The notes: generated by a model from the letters alone, not told the origin. Shown: positions 1 to 10,886, numbered from the stretch's first letter. The stretch: 64,000 nucleotides of DNA from Alienimonas californiensis (GCF_007743815.1 NZ_CP036265.1:4409823-4473822), one strand, 5' to 3'. Program-made: numbers and translations.

Positions 1-826
<826 letters not shown>

Positions 827-1029
827 CAGGTCCCGGGCGGGAGGCGTTTACGTGGGGGCGGCGGGGGCGACGCACGGTAGAGAGCCGCCCCTTCGCCCCC
901 AACCGGGCGCGGGCGTCGGCACAACCGGGCGGCGGCGGGGGATTCTGCGCGATTGCGCGTCGCGTTCCACAGAATCCGGTCGAACGCCCGCCCCGGGGTC
1001 CGGTGGCGCGGGCGGGGGGCCGCGACGTC

Positions 1030-1057
1030 TTGACGGGCGTGATTGCCGTCCGAAGAT
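1030..1057 (+). promoter_or_regulatory. possible sigma-70-type promoter for the coiled-coil gene
   Basis: TTGACG (1030-1035) matches the -35 consensus at five of six positions. A 16-bp spacer is followed by GAAGAT (1052-1057), a weak -10 box. This would give a leader of about 55 nt that is strongly C-rich before the ATG at 1118. It lies in the divergent polA/coiled-coil intergenic region. Sequence match only. Confidence 0.3.
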
Positions 1058-1117
1058 CATTGAACCGGCGATTCCGCCCCGTTCCCGCCCCGCCCTGTTC
1101 CCCCCGCACCCCGAATC

Positions 1118-2644
1118 ATGGCAGCTCAAGGCAAATCCACCGGGCTTCAGGTGGGACTTATCATCGCGGTGGTCGTCGCGCTGATCGCCTCCGTCGCCGC
1201 GTTCATCATCTATCGGCAGGACAGCCAGAACCAGGTCCGCTACGCGACGATCGAGCAGGAGAAAGAGAACGTTCAGCGGGTGAACGAGACGCTCCGCAAC
1301 GAAATCGCCGCGATCAAGCAGACCCTCGGCACGACCGCCAGCGAAGCCGGCCTGGCCGACCGGGCCGCGGGCACGGTGCTGGGCGACCTGGACGCGCGGA
1401 TCGCCAACTACAACACCGACCAAAACGAACAGACGCTGTTCCAGGTCGTCGAGAACCTGGACGCCCTGCTGGAAGCGGAACGGTCCCGGTCGGGCCAGTA
1501 CGCATTGACGAACGCAGCCCAGCGTCAGGAGATCAACGGCCTGAACAGCAAATACAGCCGCGAGTCGCAGCAGTATATGGAAGCCCGCAACGTCGCCGTC
1601 GCCGACCGCGGCGACGTGCAGGCCGCGACCGACGAACGCATCCGGGCCGAGCAGGCCCGCCGGCAGGAGATCGAGGACACCCTCGCTTCGACCAAGGCGG
1701 AGCTGGAAGAGGTCAAGGAACAGTTGGCGAACCGCGAGGCGGAACTCGAAGACCAGATCGCCGAACTGGCGGAAACGAACCGGCGCCTGAATCGCGACCT
1801 GGCGATGCAGGAGACCCGCAGCTTCACCACCGCCGACGGCAAGATCGTCAACCTGCAGCGCAGCACCGACACCGTTTACCTCAACCTCGGCAGCCGGCAG
1901 AACCTGCGTCCGGGCGTGACCTTCAGCGTCTACGACAAGGAACAGGTCGGCCCGACCGGCGGCGACATCAGCGCCCTGAAGGGGTCGATCGAAGTGCTGA
2001 GCGTCGGCGAGCAGATCTCCGAGGCCCGCATCACCGAAGTCACCACGCTGGAGCCGCTGTCCGTCGGCGACCCGATCTTCAGCCCGGCCTGGTCCCCCGG
2101 CCGCAAGAGCCTGTTCGCCTTCGTGGGGATGATCGACCTCGACGGCGACGGCAACACGACCGGCGAACGCGATCGCCTGCGGCGCATCCTCAACGACGCC
2201 GGCGCCGAGATCAGCGTCTACGTCGACGACGACGGCAACTGGGTCGACGGCGACGGCGATCCGAACGTCAACAAGCCGCTGGACGTGAACACCGAAATGC
2301 TGGTGCTCGGCAACATCCCCGATCCGTCCGAGGTCTCCGACCCGGCCCGTAAGGCGGCCTTCTCCAAGATGCGTGAGCACCTGACGGAGATCCGCGGCCA
2401 GGCGGAGCGGAACGGCATCGTGGTTAAGAACCTCAAGACCTTCCTCGACACGATGGGCGTGCAGAGCACCCGCCGCCGGTTCGTGCCGGGGCAGGACCCG
2501 AACTTCAACAACCGCGGCGACCGGGATCGGCAGGTCGATCCCAACCCCTCCTCGCCCGTCAGCGGCCTGTTCGATCCGAACCGCGGCCGTCGCGGCAGCG
2601 AGATCGACCCGCAGCCCAGCAGCCGGTTCAACCCGCAGCGGTAA
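1118..2644 (+). CDS. membrane-anchored coiled-coil protein of unknown function
   Basis: 508 residues. One transmembrane helix lies near the N terminus (about residues 10-32, LIIAVVVALIASVAAFIIY). A long Glu/Gln/Arg-rich coiled coil follows to about residue 235, including runs such as QARRQEIEDTLASTKAELEE. A compact acidic region with repeated D-D-G-D elements follows (about residues 325-385). The C-terminal ~60 residues are Arg/Asn/Pro-rich and probably disordered. The topology suggests a single-pass anchor with the coiled coil in one compartment, but the side is not clear. I do not recognise a named family and no enzymatic motif is visible. The gene is isolated, divergent from polA and convergent with the GTPase operon. 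Confidence 0.75.
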   Translation: MAAQGKSTGLQVGLIIAVVVALIASVAAFIIYRQDSQNQVRYATIEQEKENVQRVNETLRNEIAAIKQTLGTTASEAGLADRAAGTVLGDLDARIANYNTDQNEQTLFQVVENLDALLEAERSRSGQYALTNAAQRQEINGLNSKYSRESQQYMEARNVAVADRGDVQAATDERIRAEQARRQEIEDTLASTKAELEEVKEQLANREAELEDQIAELAETNRRLNRDLAMQETRSFTTADGKIVNLQRSTDTVYLNLGSRQNLRPGVTFSVYDKEQVGPTGGDISALKGSIEVLSVGEQISEARITEVTTLEPLSVGDPIFSPAWSPGRKSLFAFVGMIDLDGDGNTTGERDRLRRILNDAGAEISVYVDDDGNWVDGDGDPNVNKPLDVNTEMLVLGNIPDPSEVSDPARKAAFSKMREHLTEIRGQAERNGIVVKNLKTFLDTMGVQSTRRRFVPGQDPNFNNRGDRDRQVDPNPSSPVSGLFDPNRGRRGSEIDPQPSSRFNPQR

Positions 2645-2668
2645 TCGCCCGCCGCGCGAAACGATTCA

Positions 2669-2704
2669 AACGCCCCGGTCGCCTCAGGCGCCCGGGGCGT
2701 TTTC
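2669..2704 (+). terminator. Rho-independent terminator of the coiled-coil gene
   Basis: AACGCCCCGG (2669-2678) pairs perfectly with CCGGGGCGTT (2692-2701), with a small inner GCC/GGC stem, and is followed by a T run. The hairpin overlaps the last codons of the convergent GTPase gene, which ends at 2684. Confidence 0.8.
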
Positions 2705-4600
2705 GTGCGCCGAGCGGCCGGCAGGCCGCTTTGCCCCCGCTCCGGCGACCGGGGCGCCGGCGAGTCGGTCGCGGGCGGCGGCGGCCTCCCCGGCGAGTCG
2801 GTGTAGCCGGTCCGCCGCCGCCGCCGCCCGGGCGACGGCGGCGTCCAGCGCCGGGAACAGCCCGGCCGGGGTACGGCCAGCGGAGACGCTGCGGGCTAGT
2901 TCGTTCACCTCCTGATCGAGCCCCCGCCGCAACCGCCGGCTGAACAGCATCACCAACAGCCCGGCCCACAGCGAGGCGAACACCGCCCCGGCAATCCAGT
3001 AGTCCCCGCCGTACAACACAGGCCCGGCGGCCGTGGCGACCTCGGCGTCGCCAAAGATCAGCGGGTGCAGGAAGGTGTCCCAGAAGAAGTTCTTCGCGGC
3101 CCGCAGCAGGATCACCGCCGGCAGGCTGAGCAGCAGGATTTCGTACCACAGCCGGACCGGCGTGCGGCTGTTCTTCGCCGCCAGTTTCTTGATCAGGGCG
3201 TCCACCTTCCCCCGCACCCCTTCCAGAAACCGCCCCTCCGCAGCGACGCCCTGATCGCGGATCTGCGCGTCGGTGAGGGTCAGCAATTCGGTCGGCAGCC
3301 CGGCGTCGGCGGTGAAGCCCTGTAACCGGAAGCGGGCGTCCCGCAGCAGACCGTCGTCCTGCCCGAACGCCCCGAGCTGATCCAGCCCCGCGTCCGCCGC
3401 GTTGCCGGCGTGGTAGTCCCGCAGCTTCTGGCCGGCCATCGTCGCGCCCACCAACGCCACCGCGGCGGCGTTGCGGGCGCGGAACAGGCTGGACGACGTG
3501 ATGTAGCCGCCGATGCCGTTGTAGAACCGCAGGGAGATGCTGAACGGGCTCACGCCCCAGGCGGTCGCCACCGCGTCGGCGAGTCGTCGCTCCCAGACCC
3601 CCGGATTGCCCAGCAGTTCCTCTTTCAATCGAGCCGTCATCGCGGCGGTGAGGGCCTCGCGCTCCGCCGCCAGCTTCTCGCCCACGGCGTCCAGAGCCGG
3701 CCGGCGCTGCCGCACGTTGGCGTCGGCCCGATCCAGGGCTCCGAGGAGCAGATCGAGCAGATTCGCCCGCCGCACCGCGACCCGGGCGTGCTCGGACAGT
3801 TCCGTCCGCAACGTCTCGAGCAGCCGGGCGAACTCGCCGGTCGGCAGACGGCCGGCCTCGCGCTCCGTCTGGGCCCGCACCGAGTCGACGAAGTACAGGT
3901 CATCGGGCGCGACCTCGAACCGCTCGCCGAGCACCCGGCGCCAGTCCTCGCGGATGTCGCCGTCCGTGGCGGCGTGGGTCTGAACGAACAGCAGGCGGCA
4001 GCCGCGGGCGGCGTGCAGCAGTTCGTCGGCGACCCGGGCGTTGCGGTACTTCTGCTGCGTGCTGACGACCAGTAGCACGTCGCAGTGCGGGAGCAACTCC
4101 CGCAGGCGGCCGAGGTTCGTCGCGGCGCCCTCGCCCTCGGCCTCCACCTCGGTGGTGTCCGGGTCGGGGCAGTCGACGAGGATGAACTCCCGCAGTGCCG
4201 CGGCGTCCGCCCGCTTCACCCGCACCCGGTCCAGCGGCAGGCCGAGCGGGGCGAGGTCGGTGTCCGGGTGGGCGACGAGCGTCGGCGTGGTGGTCGTCGG
4301 CCGCTGCTTGCCGGGGAGGGCGACCTCCTCGCCCACCAGCGCGTTGACCAGCGTGCTCTTGCCGGTGCCGGTGCCGCCGAAGGTGGCGACGACCAGCGGC
4401 GCCTCCAACCGCACCCGCACGGCCTCCGCCCGGCCCAGCACCCGGCGCAGCAGCCCGCGGGCGTCCGCCAGCGGTTCCCAGCGGGCCGCGTCGCGTTCGA
4501 CGCCGGGAACGTCCGCCGGTTCCTCCGCCCACTCGCGGACGCGGCGGATCAGCCCGTCGATGCGGGCAAGTTGGTCCAGGCGATCGAGTTCAGGCGACAT
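2684..4600 (-). CDS. dynamin-like GTPase, second of a tandem pair
   Basis: 638 residues from the ATG at 4600; a TTG four codons upstream (4612) is an alternative. The N-terminal P-loop domain has G1 GGTGTGKS (75-82) and a Thr-rich switch I (PTTTTPT). G3 reads DCPD (143-146) instead of DxxG. A TQQKY motif (181-185) occupies the usual switch II/helix position, and VQTHA stands where NKxD is expected. Two hydrophobic segments (about 484-502 and 533-555) suggest membrane insertion, as in bacterial dynamin-like proteins. The C terminus is helical and Ala-rich. It starts 28 nt after its paralogue at 4629-6533, so co-transcription is likely. A membrane-remodelling role is inferred from architecture only; nucleotide preference is uncertain because G4 is not canonical. 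Confidence 0.75.
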   Translation of the reverse strand: MSPELDRLDQLARIDGLIRRVREWAEEPADVPGVERDAARWEPLADARGLLRRVLGRAEAVRVRLEAPLVVATFGGTGTGKSTLVNALVGEEVALPGKQRPTTTTPTLVAHPDTDLAPLGLPLDRVRVKRADAAALREFILVDCPDPDTTEVEAEGEGAATNLGRLRELLPHCDVLLVVSTQQKYRNARVADELLHAARGCRLLFVQTHAATDGDIREDWRRVLGERFEVAPDDLYFVDSVRAQTEREAGRLPTGEFARLLETLRTELSEHARVAVRRANLLDLLLGALDRADANVRQRRPALDAVGEKLAAEREALTAAMTARLKEELLGNPGVWERRLADAVATAWGVSPFSISLRFYNGIGGYITSSSLFRARNAAAVALVGATMAGQKLRDYHAGNAADAGLDQLGAFGQDDGLLRDARFRLQGFTADAGLPTELLTLTDAQIRDQGVAAEGRFLEGVRGKVDALIKKLAAKNSRTPVRLWYEILLLSLPAVILLRAAKNFFWDTFLHPLIFGDAEVATAAGPVLYGGDYWIAGAVFASLWAGLLVMLFSRRLRRGLDQEVNELARSVSAGRTPAGLFPALDAAVARAAAAADRLHRLAGEAAAARDRLAGAPVAGAGAKRPAGRSAHENAPGA

Positions 4601-4628
4601 GAAAATCTTCAAGGCGAGCGGCGGGGCG

Positions 4629-6533
4629 TCAGCCCCCCGCGCGTTCTGTGCTGTTGGAAACCGTGACCGGCTCGCGTTCCCCGCTCGCCCGCTGCAGTTC
4701 GGTCAACGCCGTTCCCACCGCGGCGAACGCTTCGGAGTCGGGCAGGGCGGCGGCGTGGGCGACGTCGGAGACCAGCGGCCCCAGCAGCGCGTCCCGCACC
4801 CAGCGTTCGAGCCAGGCCCGACGCCGCTCCGCGAAGCGGCGTTCGATCCGGGCGAGCTTGGCGTTCACCCGCATGGCGAGAGTGCCGGCCCCGGCGCCGG
4901 CCGCTTCGCCCGCGGCGGCGGCGGCCCCGCCGACCAGCGTGTCCGCCACGACCGTGATCCCCGCGGCGGCCAGTTCCGTGCCGATCACCCCGGTGCCCAG
5001 CAAGCCCACGGTCAGCGCCGGCCGGCCCATCACCGCGGCGCCGTCCAGCACGCGCAGCCAGCGGCCGGCGCGGGGGTTGTTCGTCAGCAGGGCGTCCATC
5101 TCCGTCCGCACGACCCCGGCCAGTTCCTCGTCCAGATCGCAGGCGGCATGGTCGGCCCGGAGGCGTTCCAGCAGCTCCGCCCGCGGGGCCCCGCCCAACG
5201 CCGCGGCGAGGCGGGGGGCGAGCACCGGATCGCTCTCCCGCAGTCGTTCGAGCTGGCTGAATAACCGTTCCACCGCCCGGCGGAACAGGGCGAACTCCTC
5301 CTTGGAATAGCCCTCCAGCGGCGGCGGCTTCGGGCCCCGCAGCGCCCGTAACGGCTGGGCGATCAGGCCGCCCACGACGGAGTAGGCGTCGGCGACCCGG
5401 CGGGTCGCCCCCGTCCGCCGGCCCCGCCACCAGTCGCGGACCTCGTCTACCAATGCCGCGGAGGGCACCGGCGGCCACTTCGCCTTGCTGTCGGTCAGTT
5501 CGTCCATCAGGTGTTCGCCCGCCGCCGCGAACCGCCCGGCGGCCTCCCGCACCTCGCGCAGCCACGCCGGGACGCCGTCGTCCGGACTGGCCAGTCGATC
5601 GACCGCCCCGGAGAGCGTGCGGAGCTTCACCTCGTCGAAGTGCAGTTCCGACAGGGCGACCCGCAGCGTGTCGCCGTCGGCCGACAGCCTCGCTTGCGCT
5701 TCGGGCTCACTTTGGTCCGGCGGCCAAGGGCGTTCGTGGAAGGGCAGCCGCAGTTCTTTCGCCGCCACCCGATCGTGCGGGGCGAGGAACAGCAGGTCCG
5801 GCGCGATGCCGGTGCGTTCCGCGAACGTGCCGACCCACGTCGGCCAGTACTGCTCGTCCTCGGGCAGATGCACCTGGTTGAAGACGACTACGACCGCCGC
5901 GTCCGCCCCGTGGACGTGCCGGCCGCCGGCTTCGCGGAAGAACCGCACGACGGCGGCGTCGTTGTATTTCTGCTCCGTGACGACGGCCAGCAACACGTCG
6001 GCGGCGGTGCGGATCTTCGCGGCCCGCTCCCAGTTGACCGGGGCGTCGCTGTCGACGTCCGGCGTGTCGAGCAGCAGCAGATTCGCCGGGACCGCGTCGC
6101 TTTCCGCCCAGAACAGCAGGTCGCGGTCGTCGGCCCGCAGGGCGGCGTCCGGGTCCCGTTCGTCGAGCTTCGTGGGGGTGAAGCCGGGGAAGATCTCCTC
6201 CAGGCGATGGCTCTCACCGAACCCGGTCGGCACGAGGCAGGTGGGATGCTTGGTGCCGCTGGCGAACTTGCTGCTGGAACTGGCTTCGAAGCCGGCGAGG
6301 TGATTGAAGATCAGCGACTTGCCGATGTTCGTGCCCCCCACGACCGCCACCACCAGAAACGCCCCGCCGCCGCCGGGGCCTGGGAGTTGGGGCAGCAGCT
6401 TGCCGTGCAGCGTTTCGTGCCAGGGCCGCTCCTTCGCCGGGCGCAGATCGAGCGCGCCGGCGTGGCGGTCCAACGCGGAAACGGCCTCCGCCAGTCGGCG
6501 GGCCGCGGCGGCGAACTCCGCGAGATCGGCCAT
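4629..6533 (-). CDS. dynamin-like GTPase, first of a tandem pair
   Basis: 634 residues. G1 is GGTNIGKS (66-73), and a Thr in GTKHPTCL is a plausible switch I residue. G3 is DTPD (156-159) rather than DxPG. TEQKY (186-190) matches the same motif in the downstream paralogue, and FNQVH (218-222) replaces NKxD. A Gly/Ala-rich hydrophobic stretch (about 504-555) could insert in membranes and is followed by a basic helix. Bacterial dynamin-like proteins often occur as adjacent pairs, which fits this arrangement. It lies between the zinc-ribbon/TPR gene upstream and the second GTPase downstream. The GTPase fold is well supported; the biological role is unknown. Confidence 0.75.
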   Translation of the reverse strand: MADLAEFAAAARRLAEAVSALDRHAGALDLRPAKERPWHETLHGKLLPQLPGPGGGGAFLVVAVVGGTNIGKSLIFNHLAGFEASSSSKFASGTKHPTCLVPTGFGESHRLEEIFPGFTPTKLDERDPDAALRADDRDLLFWAESDAVPANLLLLDTPDVDSDAPVNWERAAKIRTAADVLLAVVTEQKYNDAAVVRFFREAGGRHVHGADAAVVVVFNQVHLPEDEQYWPTWVGTFAERTGIAPDLLFLAPHDRVAAKELRLPFHERPWPPDQSEPEAQARLSADGDTLRVALSELHFDEVKLRTLSGAVDRLASPDDGVPAWLREVREAAGRFAAAGEHLMDELTDSKAKWPPVPSAALVDEVRDWWRGRRTGATRRVADAYSVVGGLIAQPLRALRGPKPPPLEGYSKEEFALFRRAVERLFSQLERLRESDPVLAPRLAAALGGAPRAELLERLRADHAACDLDEELAGVVRTEMDALLTNNPRAGRWLRVLDGAAVMGRPALTVGLLGTGVIGTELAAAGITVVADTLVGGAAAAAGEAAGAGAGTLAMRVNAKLARIERRFAERRRAWLERWVRDALLGPLVSDVAHAAALPDSEAFAAVGTALTELQRASGEREPVTVSNSTERAGG

Positions 6534-6602
6534 GAGCTGAGGGGAAGGGCGGGCGAGCGAGAAACCGGCGGGGGCGGGACGATACGCGATCCGCCCGGCA
6601 GT

Positions 6603-7637
6603 TCACGCCCACTGCCTCCGCAACTCCGCGAGTTCTTCCGTCCGCCCGGACTGCTCCAACAGCGGGGCGACCCGCTGGTAGGCCGGGGCGTAGTTCGCGC
6701 AGTCGTCCAGACTGGCGAGGAAGGCGTCGGCGGCCCGGTTCGTCTCGCCCTCGCCGGCCAGCGCCAGACCGAGGTTGTACTTCACCCCCGCCGCGGCCCC
6801 GAGGCGTTCGAGGATCGCCCGGTACCTGGCGATGGCCGCGTCGAACTTCCCGGCCCGGGCCGCTTTGTTGCCGGCGTCCAGGCCCGCGTAGGGTCCGCCG
6901 GTCAAGTCGCTGCCGTAGGTGCGGGCCAACTGCGTGAGGGCCACCGGCACGCCGAGGACGAACGGGGCGTTGACGACCAGCATCTTCCAGGCATCACCGC
7001 GCATGCAGGCCGGGCAGCGCCACGTCGCGCGGACGTTCCAGCCGTACACGACCAGCAGGAAGTAGAAGTAGAACACCGTGAACTTCCGCGGGGCGGCGAA
7101 GTAGCCGCACTCGTCGCAGATGCGGTGCGCCGTCTCCCACGCCGGCGGATCGGCGGCGGCGCGTTCAGTCCAGAGGGTCTCACAGAAGGCGCAGAACACC
7201 TGCGGGGTCTTGGGCATGTCGCTCAGCACCGCGGTCGCCTCGCAGTGCGGGCAGGTTGCGGAGCGAAACGCGGCGCCGCGGCCGGCCGCCTCCAACTGCT
7301 CCCGGTGCGATTCGGCCCATGCCGCGCTCCGGGCGACGTCCAACGCGGACTTCAGCGACTGCGCGGTCGCATTCCCGGAAAACGACGCCCCGATCGTACC
7401 CGCCCGCGGGCCGGCGGCTTCCTCTGCCGTTGAGTCGTTCTCCACGGGGACGACGAGGAACAGCAGTTTGTCCCGCGCCTGGACGTCCATCAGGGCGGCG
7501 GCGGGCAGGGTGACGTCGTCGAGCGTCAGCGTCTCGCCGTCCCAACGCCCCTTTTTCCGAAACAGGCCGGCCGGTTGGCCCTGCTCGTTGAGGAAGCGAA
7601 ACTTGAACCGCAGCGGGTCGTCAGGGGAGGGTGTCAC
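6603..7637 (-). CDS. zinc-ribbon, membrane and TPR-like protein, first gene of the GTPase operon
   Basis: 344 residues. The N-terminal ~100 residues form a beta-rich domain of unknown type (RFKFRFLNEQGQPAGLFRKK). Two zinc-ribbon-like CxxC pairs follow: CPHC...CAFC and CDEC...CPAC. Hydrophobic stretches lie between and after the second pair (FTVFYFYFLLVVYGW and MLVVNAPFVLGVPVAL). The C terminus has tetratricopeptide-like helices (KFDAAIARYRAILERLG, then KYNLGLALAGEGETNRAADAF). It precedes the two GTPases on the same strand with a 69-nt gap and may be their membrane partner or adaptor; this rests on position alone. The family is not recognised. Confidence 0.65.
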   Translation of the reverse strand: MTPSPDDPLRFKFRFLNEQGQPAGLFRKKGRWDGETLTLDDVTLPAAALMDVQARDKLLFLVVPVENDSTAEEAAGPRAGTIGASFSGNATAQSLKSALDVARSAAWAESHREQLEAAGRGAAFRSATCPHCEATAVLSDMPKTPQVFCAFCETLWTERAAADPPAWETAHRICDECGYFAAPRKFTVFYFYFLLVVYGWNVRATWRCPACMRGDAWKMLVVNAPFVLGVPVALTQLARTYGSDLTGGPYAGLDAGNKAARAGKFDAAIARYRAILERLGAAAGVKYNLGLALAGEGETNRAADAFLASLDDCANYAPAYQRVAPLLEQSGRTEELAELRRQWA

Positions 7638-7717
7638 AGCGGTGAGGCGGGCGGGGAGCGAGCGATGGGGGGAACGCCGCCGACGGCGCTGCGGTTCACT
7701 TGCGGCGACGGCGGCGT

Positions 7718-9265
7718 TCAGAGCAGGTCGCTGGCGAGTTCGGCCAGTTCGCTGCGTTCGCCCTTCTCCAGCGTGACGTGGGCGTACAGCGGCTGCCCGG
7801 TCATGCGGTGGATCAGGTGCGATAAACCGTTGGAGAGGCCGTCGAGGTAGGGGTGGTCGATCTGCTTCACGTCGCCGGTGAGCACGATTTTGGTCCCCTC
7901 GCCGGCCCGGGTGACGATCGTTTTCACCTCGTGCGGGGTGAGGTTCTGGGCCTCGTCGATGATGAAGTAGATGCGGGGCAGGCTGCGGCCGCGAATGTAG
8001 GCCAGCGGGCTGATCTCCAGCTTGCCGGTCTCCAGCATCAGGGGGATGCGCTTGGCGTCCTCGCTCTCGTCGCCGAGGGCGTGCCGGATGACGGACAGGT
8101 TGTCGTGCAGCGGTTGCATGTAGGGGTCGAGCTTCGCTCCGATGTCGCCCGGCAGGAAGCCGAGGTCCCGGTTCGACAGCGGCACGACGGGACGGGCCAG
8201 CAGGATCTGGCGGTACTTCGTCCGCTGGGCCAGCGCCGCGGCGAGGGCCAGCAGGGTTTTGCCGCTGCCCGCCTTGCCGGTCAGCGAGACCAACCGCACG
8301 TCGTCGTCCAGCAGCGCCCGGACGGCGAAGCTCTGCTCCGCGTTGCGGGGGGCGATGCCGTAGACCGTCGATTTTTCGACCCGGCGGAACTCCCGCGGGC
8401 CGGGCAGGTAGGTCGCCAGGGCGGACTTGGAGCCGTTGCGGAGGATGAAGTTCTCGTTGGCGATCGGGCCGACCACCTCCGGCAGCTCGGCCGCCGGCAC
8501 GCTGCCGGGGGGGGAATAGAAACGGTCGACCGTTTCCGACGGCATGTTCTGGACGATCCGCTTGCCGGTGTAGAGGGCCTCGTGGCTCTCCACCTTGTCG
8601 TTCTCCCAGTCCTGGGCGATCAGGCCCAGCGCCTTGGCCTTCATCCGCAGGTTGGTGTCCTTGGTGACGAGGACCACGATCCGCTGATCGCCCTCCGCCC
8701 GGTGCACGGCCATCGCGGCGGCGAGGATGCGGTGGTCCGGGGTGTCCTCGGTGAACACCCCCTGGATCGCCGGGTCGTCCCGGCGGCCCATCACGACCCG
8801 CACCCGGCCCAACTTCGAGCCGTCACCCGCCTCGCCGAGGCCGATGCCGGCGGTGGAGAGCAGTTCGCCCGTCAGCCCGTCCAGTTCCCGCAGAAAGCGC
8901 CGGGCGTGGAAGTGCTTTTCCTCCGCCCCCTTCTTGAAGCGGTCGAGTTCTTCCAGCACCGTCATCGGAACCGCGACGTCGTGCTCGGCGAAGCTCCGCA
9001 GGCACTGGGAGTCGTGCAGGATCACGTTCGTATCCAGCACGAACGTCTTGGGCACCGGGCCGGTGTCCGGGGTACGCACGTCGTCCGCGGCGTCCTCCAG
9101 GGTTTCGTCGTCCGCGGCGAGTTCGTCGGGCGAAGGGGGGCCGCCGGGCGAGGCGAGGTTCGGCTGCTCCTCCCCGGCGGCGGCGTCGAGTCCTGCGCCG
9201 AAGTCCGAGGCGCCGGAGTGGCTGTCGAAGGCGACGGGCGAACGCAAAGCGGCCGGAGCGGACAT
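7718..9265 (-). CDS. PhoH family protein with N-terminal PIN domain (PhoH2 type)
   Basis: 515 residues. After an ~85-residue low-complexity acidic N terminus comes a PIN nuclease domain starting [18 protein letters not shown], with the acidic residues typical of metal-dependent RNases. The PhoH ATPase domain carries Walker A GKAGSGKT and Walker [14 protein letters not shown], then LTGDVKQID, as in superfamily 1-like helicases. PIN-PhoH fusions are known as RNA helicase/RNase proteins (PhoH2, YlaK). It is monocistronic, transcribed away from tadA across a 289-bp spacer that holds no other gene I can support. The start [10 protein letters not shown] is the first ATG; the poorly conserved N terminus makes it uncertain. 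Confidence 0.9.
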   Translation of the reverse strand: MSAPAALRSPVAFDSHSGASDFGAGLDAAAGEEQPNLASPGGPPSPDELAADDETLEDAADDVRTPDTGPVPKTFVLDTNVILHDSQCLRSFAEHDVAVPMTVLEELDRFKKGAEEKHFHARRFLRELDGLTGELLSTAGIGLGEAGDGSKLGRVRVVMGRRDDPAIQGVFTEDTPDHRILAAAMAVHRAEGDQRIVVLVTKDTNLRMKAKALGLIAQDWENDKVESHEALYTGKRIVQNMPSETVDRFYSPPGSVPAAELPEVVGPIANENFILRNGSKSALATYLPGPREFRRVEKSTVYGIAPRNAEQSFAVRALLDDDVRLVSLTGKAGSGKTLLALAAALAQRTKYRQILLARPVVPLSNRDLGFLPGDIGAKLDPYMQPLHDNLSVIRHALGDESEDAKRIPLMLETGKLEISPLAYIRGRSLPRIYFIIDEAQNLTPHEVKTIVTRAGEGTKIVLTGDVKQIDHPYLDGLSNGLSHLIHRMTGQPLYAHVTLEKGERSELAELASDLL

Positions 9266-9554
9266 AAGCGGGATCCGAGGGGCTGACGTCGGGGACGGGC
9301 GGCAACGGGCGCTAACGATAGTTCCTCACCGCCGGACCACCGACCCCGACCTGGGGTTCGGCGGGATGAGGATCCCGTGAAGCCGACGGGGAGCGACGTG
9401 GCAAAACCGGCACGAACGGCGCGCTCGCACGTTGCCGTTCCGCCACATGGCCGCCGCCGCCGGCGCGGTCCGCCCGACCGAACGGCGTGACCTAGGTTCG
9501 CAGACCGGCATTCCCCCCGCCGGCGCCGCCGCGTCCCTCCTCGCTCCCGCCGTC

Positions 9555-10886
9555 ATGTCCGCCGCCCGCACCGCCGCCCGCCCCGGCCGCCCCTCGACCG
9601 GTCGCCCCGGCGAGCAGATGGATTTCGAAGACTTAAAGCGCCTGATCCACGGCAAACTGGTCGACAAGCTCGACCTGTCCCGCCTCGGCGACCTGGAGGG
9701 GGACACCCTCCGGCGGGAGATCCGCCTCGTCGTCGAACACCTCTGCGACACCGAAAACCCGCTGTTGAACCGCGGCGAGCGGGAGCGGCTCGTCGAGGAG
9801 GTCCTAGACGAAACCTTCGGCTTCGGTCCGCTGGAGATCCTCCTCAAAGAGGAGGGCGTCGCGGACATCATGATCAACGGCCCGAAGTGCGTTTATATTG
9901 AGAAAGAAGGCCGCATCCTGAAAAGCCCGGTGACGTTCCGGGACAACGATCACCTGCTGCAGATCCTCGACCGGATCGTCTCCAAGGTCGGCCGGCGGAT
10001 CGACGAAACCAGCCCGATGTGCGACGCCCGCCTGCCGGACGGCTCCCGGGTGAACGCCATCATCGCCCCGCTGGCGCTGGACGGCGCCGCGATCACCATT
10101 CGGCGGTTCGGCTCGAACCCGCTGACGCTGGAAGACCTGCTCAAGTTCGGGGCCTTCACCCCGGAGATGGTCATGCTGCTGGAAGGGGCCATGAAGGCCC
10201 GGCTGAACGTGCTCGTCTCCGGCGGCACCGGCTCCGGCAAAACGACGTTGCTTAATACGCTGTCCAGCTTTATTCAGCCGGACCAGCGGATTATCACCAT
10301 TGAGGACGCGGCGGAGCTTCAACTCCAGCAACCGCACACCCTGCGCCTGGAAACCCGTCCGCCGAACATCGAGGGGAAGGGCGCCGTGACGGCGACCGAT
10401 CTCGTCAAGAACGCGCTGCGGATGCGGCCGGACCGGATCATCATCGGCGAGTGCCGCGGACCGGAGGCCCTGGACATGCTCCAGGCCATGAACACCGGCC
10501 ACGAAGGCTCCCTGACGACCATCCACGCCAACACCCCGCGGGACGCGGTGAGCCGCCTGGAAACGATGATTTCCATGGGCGGCGTCGAACTGCCGATCCG
10601 GGCGCTGCGTCATCAATTCGCCAGCGCCGTGGACCTCATTATTCAGGCCAACCGCCTCCAGGGCGGGCCGCGCAAGGTTACGGATATAACAGAAGTCGTC
10701 GGCATGGAAGGGGATACCATCGTCATGCAGAAAATCTTCGAGTTCGTGCAGGACGGCATCGGCGAGAACGGCAAGGCCTTCGGCCACTTCGAAAGCACCG
10801 GCGTGCGGCCGACGTTTATGGACCGGCTCGAGTCGGCGGGCGTGAAGCTGCCGCACAACCTGTTCGCCGCCCGGCGCCTGGGTTGA
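9555..10886 (+). CDS. tadA: Tad/Flp pilus secretion ATPase TadA (CpaF family)
   Basis: 443 residues from the ATG at 9555, which follows a C-rich leader; an ATG at 9618 ([12 protein letters not shown]) is a good alternative. It belongs to the type II/IV secretion ATPase family. An N-terminal helical region leads to [18 protein letters not shown], typical of CpaF. Walker A is [11 protein letters not shown] (about residues 221-231), and the Asp-box/Walker B region is [19 protein letters not shown], followed by the His-box [11 protein letters not shown]. It forms a hexameric cytoplasmic ATPase powering pilin assembly or retraction. tadB and tadC follow on the same strand. No pilin, prepilin peptidase, TadZ or Flp secretin gene is visible in the window. 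Confidence 0.93.
   Translation: MSAARTAARPGRPSTGRPGEQMDFEDLKRLIHGKLVDKLDLSRLGDLEGDTLRREIRLVVEHLCDTENPLLNRGERERLVEEVLDETFGFGPLEILLKEEGVADIMINGPKCVYIEKEGRILKSPVTFRDNDHLLQILDRIVSKVGRRIDETSPMCDARLPDGSRVNAIIAPLALDGAAITIRRFGSNPLTLEDLLKFGAFTPEMVMLLEGAMKARLNVLVSGGTGSGKTTLLNTLSSFIQPDQRIITIEDAAELQLQQPHTLRLETRPPNIEGKGAVTATDLVKNALRMRPDRIIIGECRGPEALDMLQAMNTGHEGSLTTIHANTPRDAVSRLETMISMGGVELPIRALRHQFASAVDLIIQANRLQGGPRKVTDITEVVGMEGDTIVMQKIFEFVQDGIGENGKAFGHFESTGVRPTFMDRLESAGVKLPHNLFAARRLG

Noticed and set aside
848-2380. 510-codon minus-strand open frame
   Set aside because: Antisense to the coiled-coil gene and Arg/Gly/Val-rich; it would also fill the divergent promoter region.
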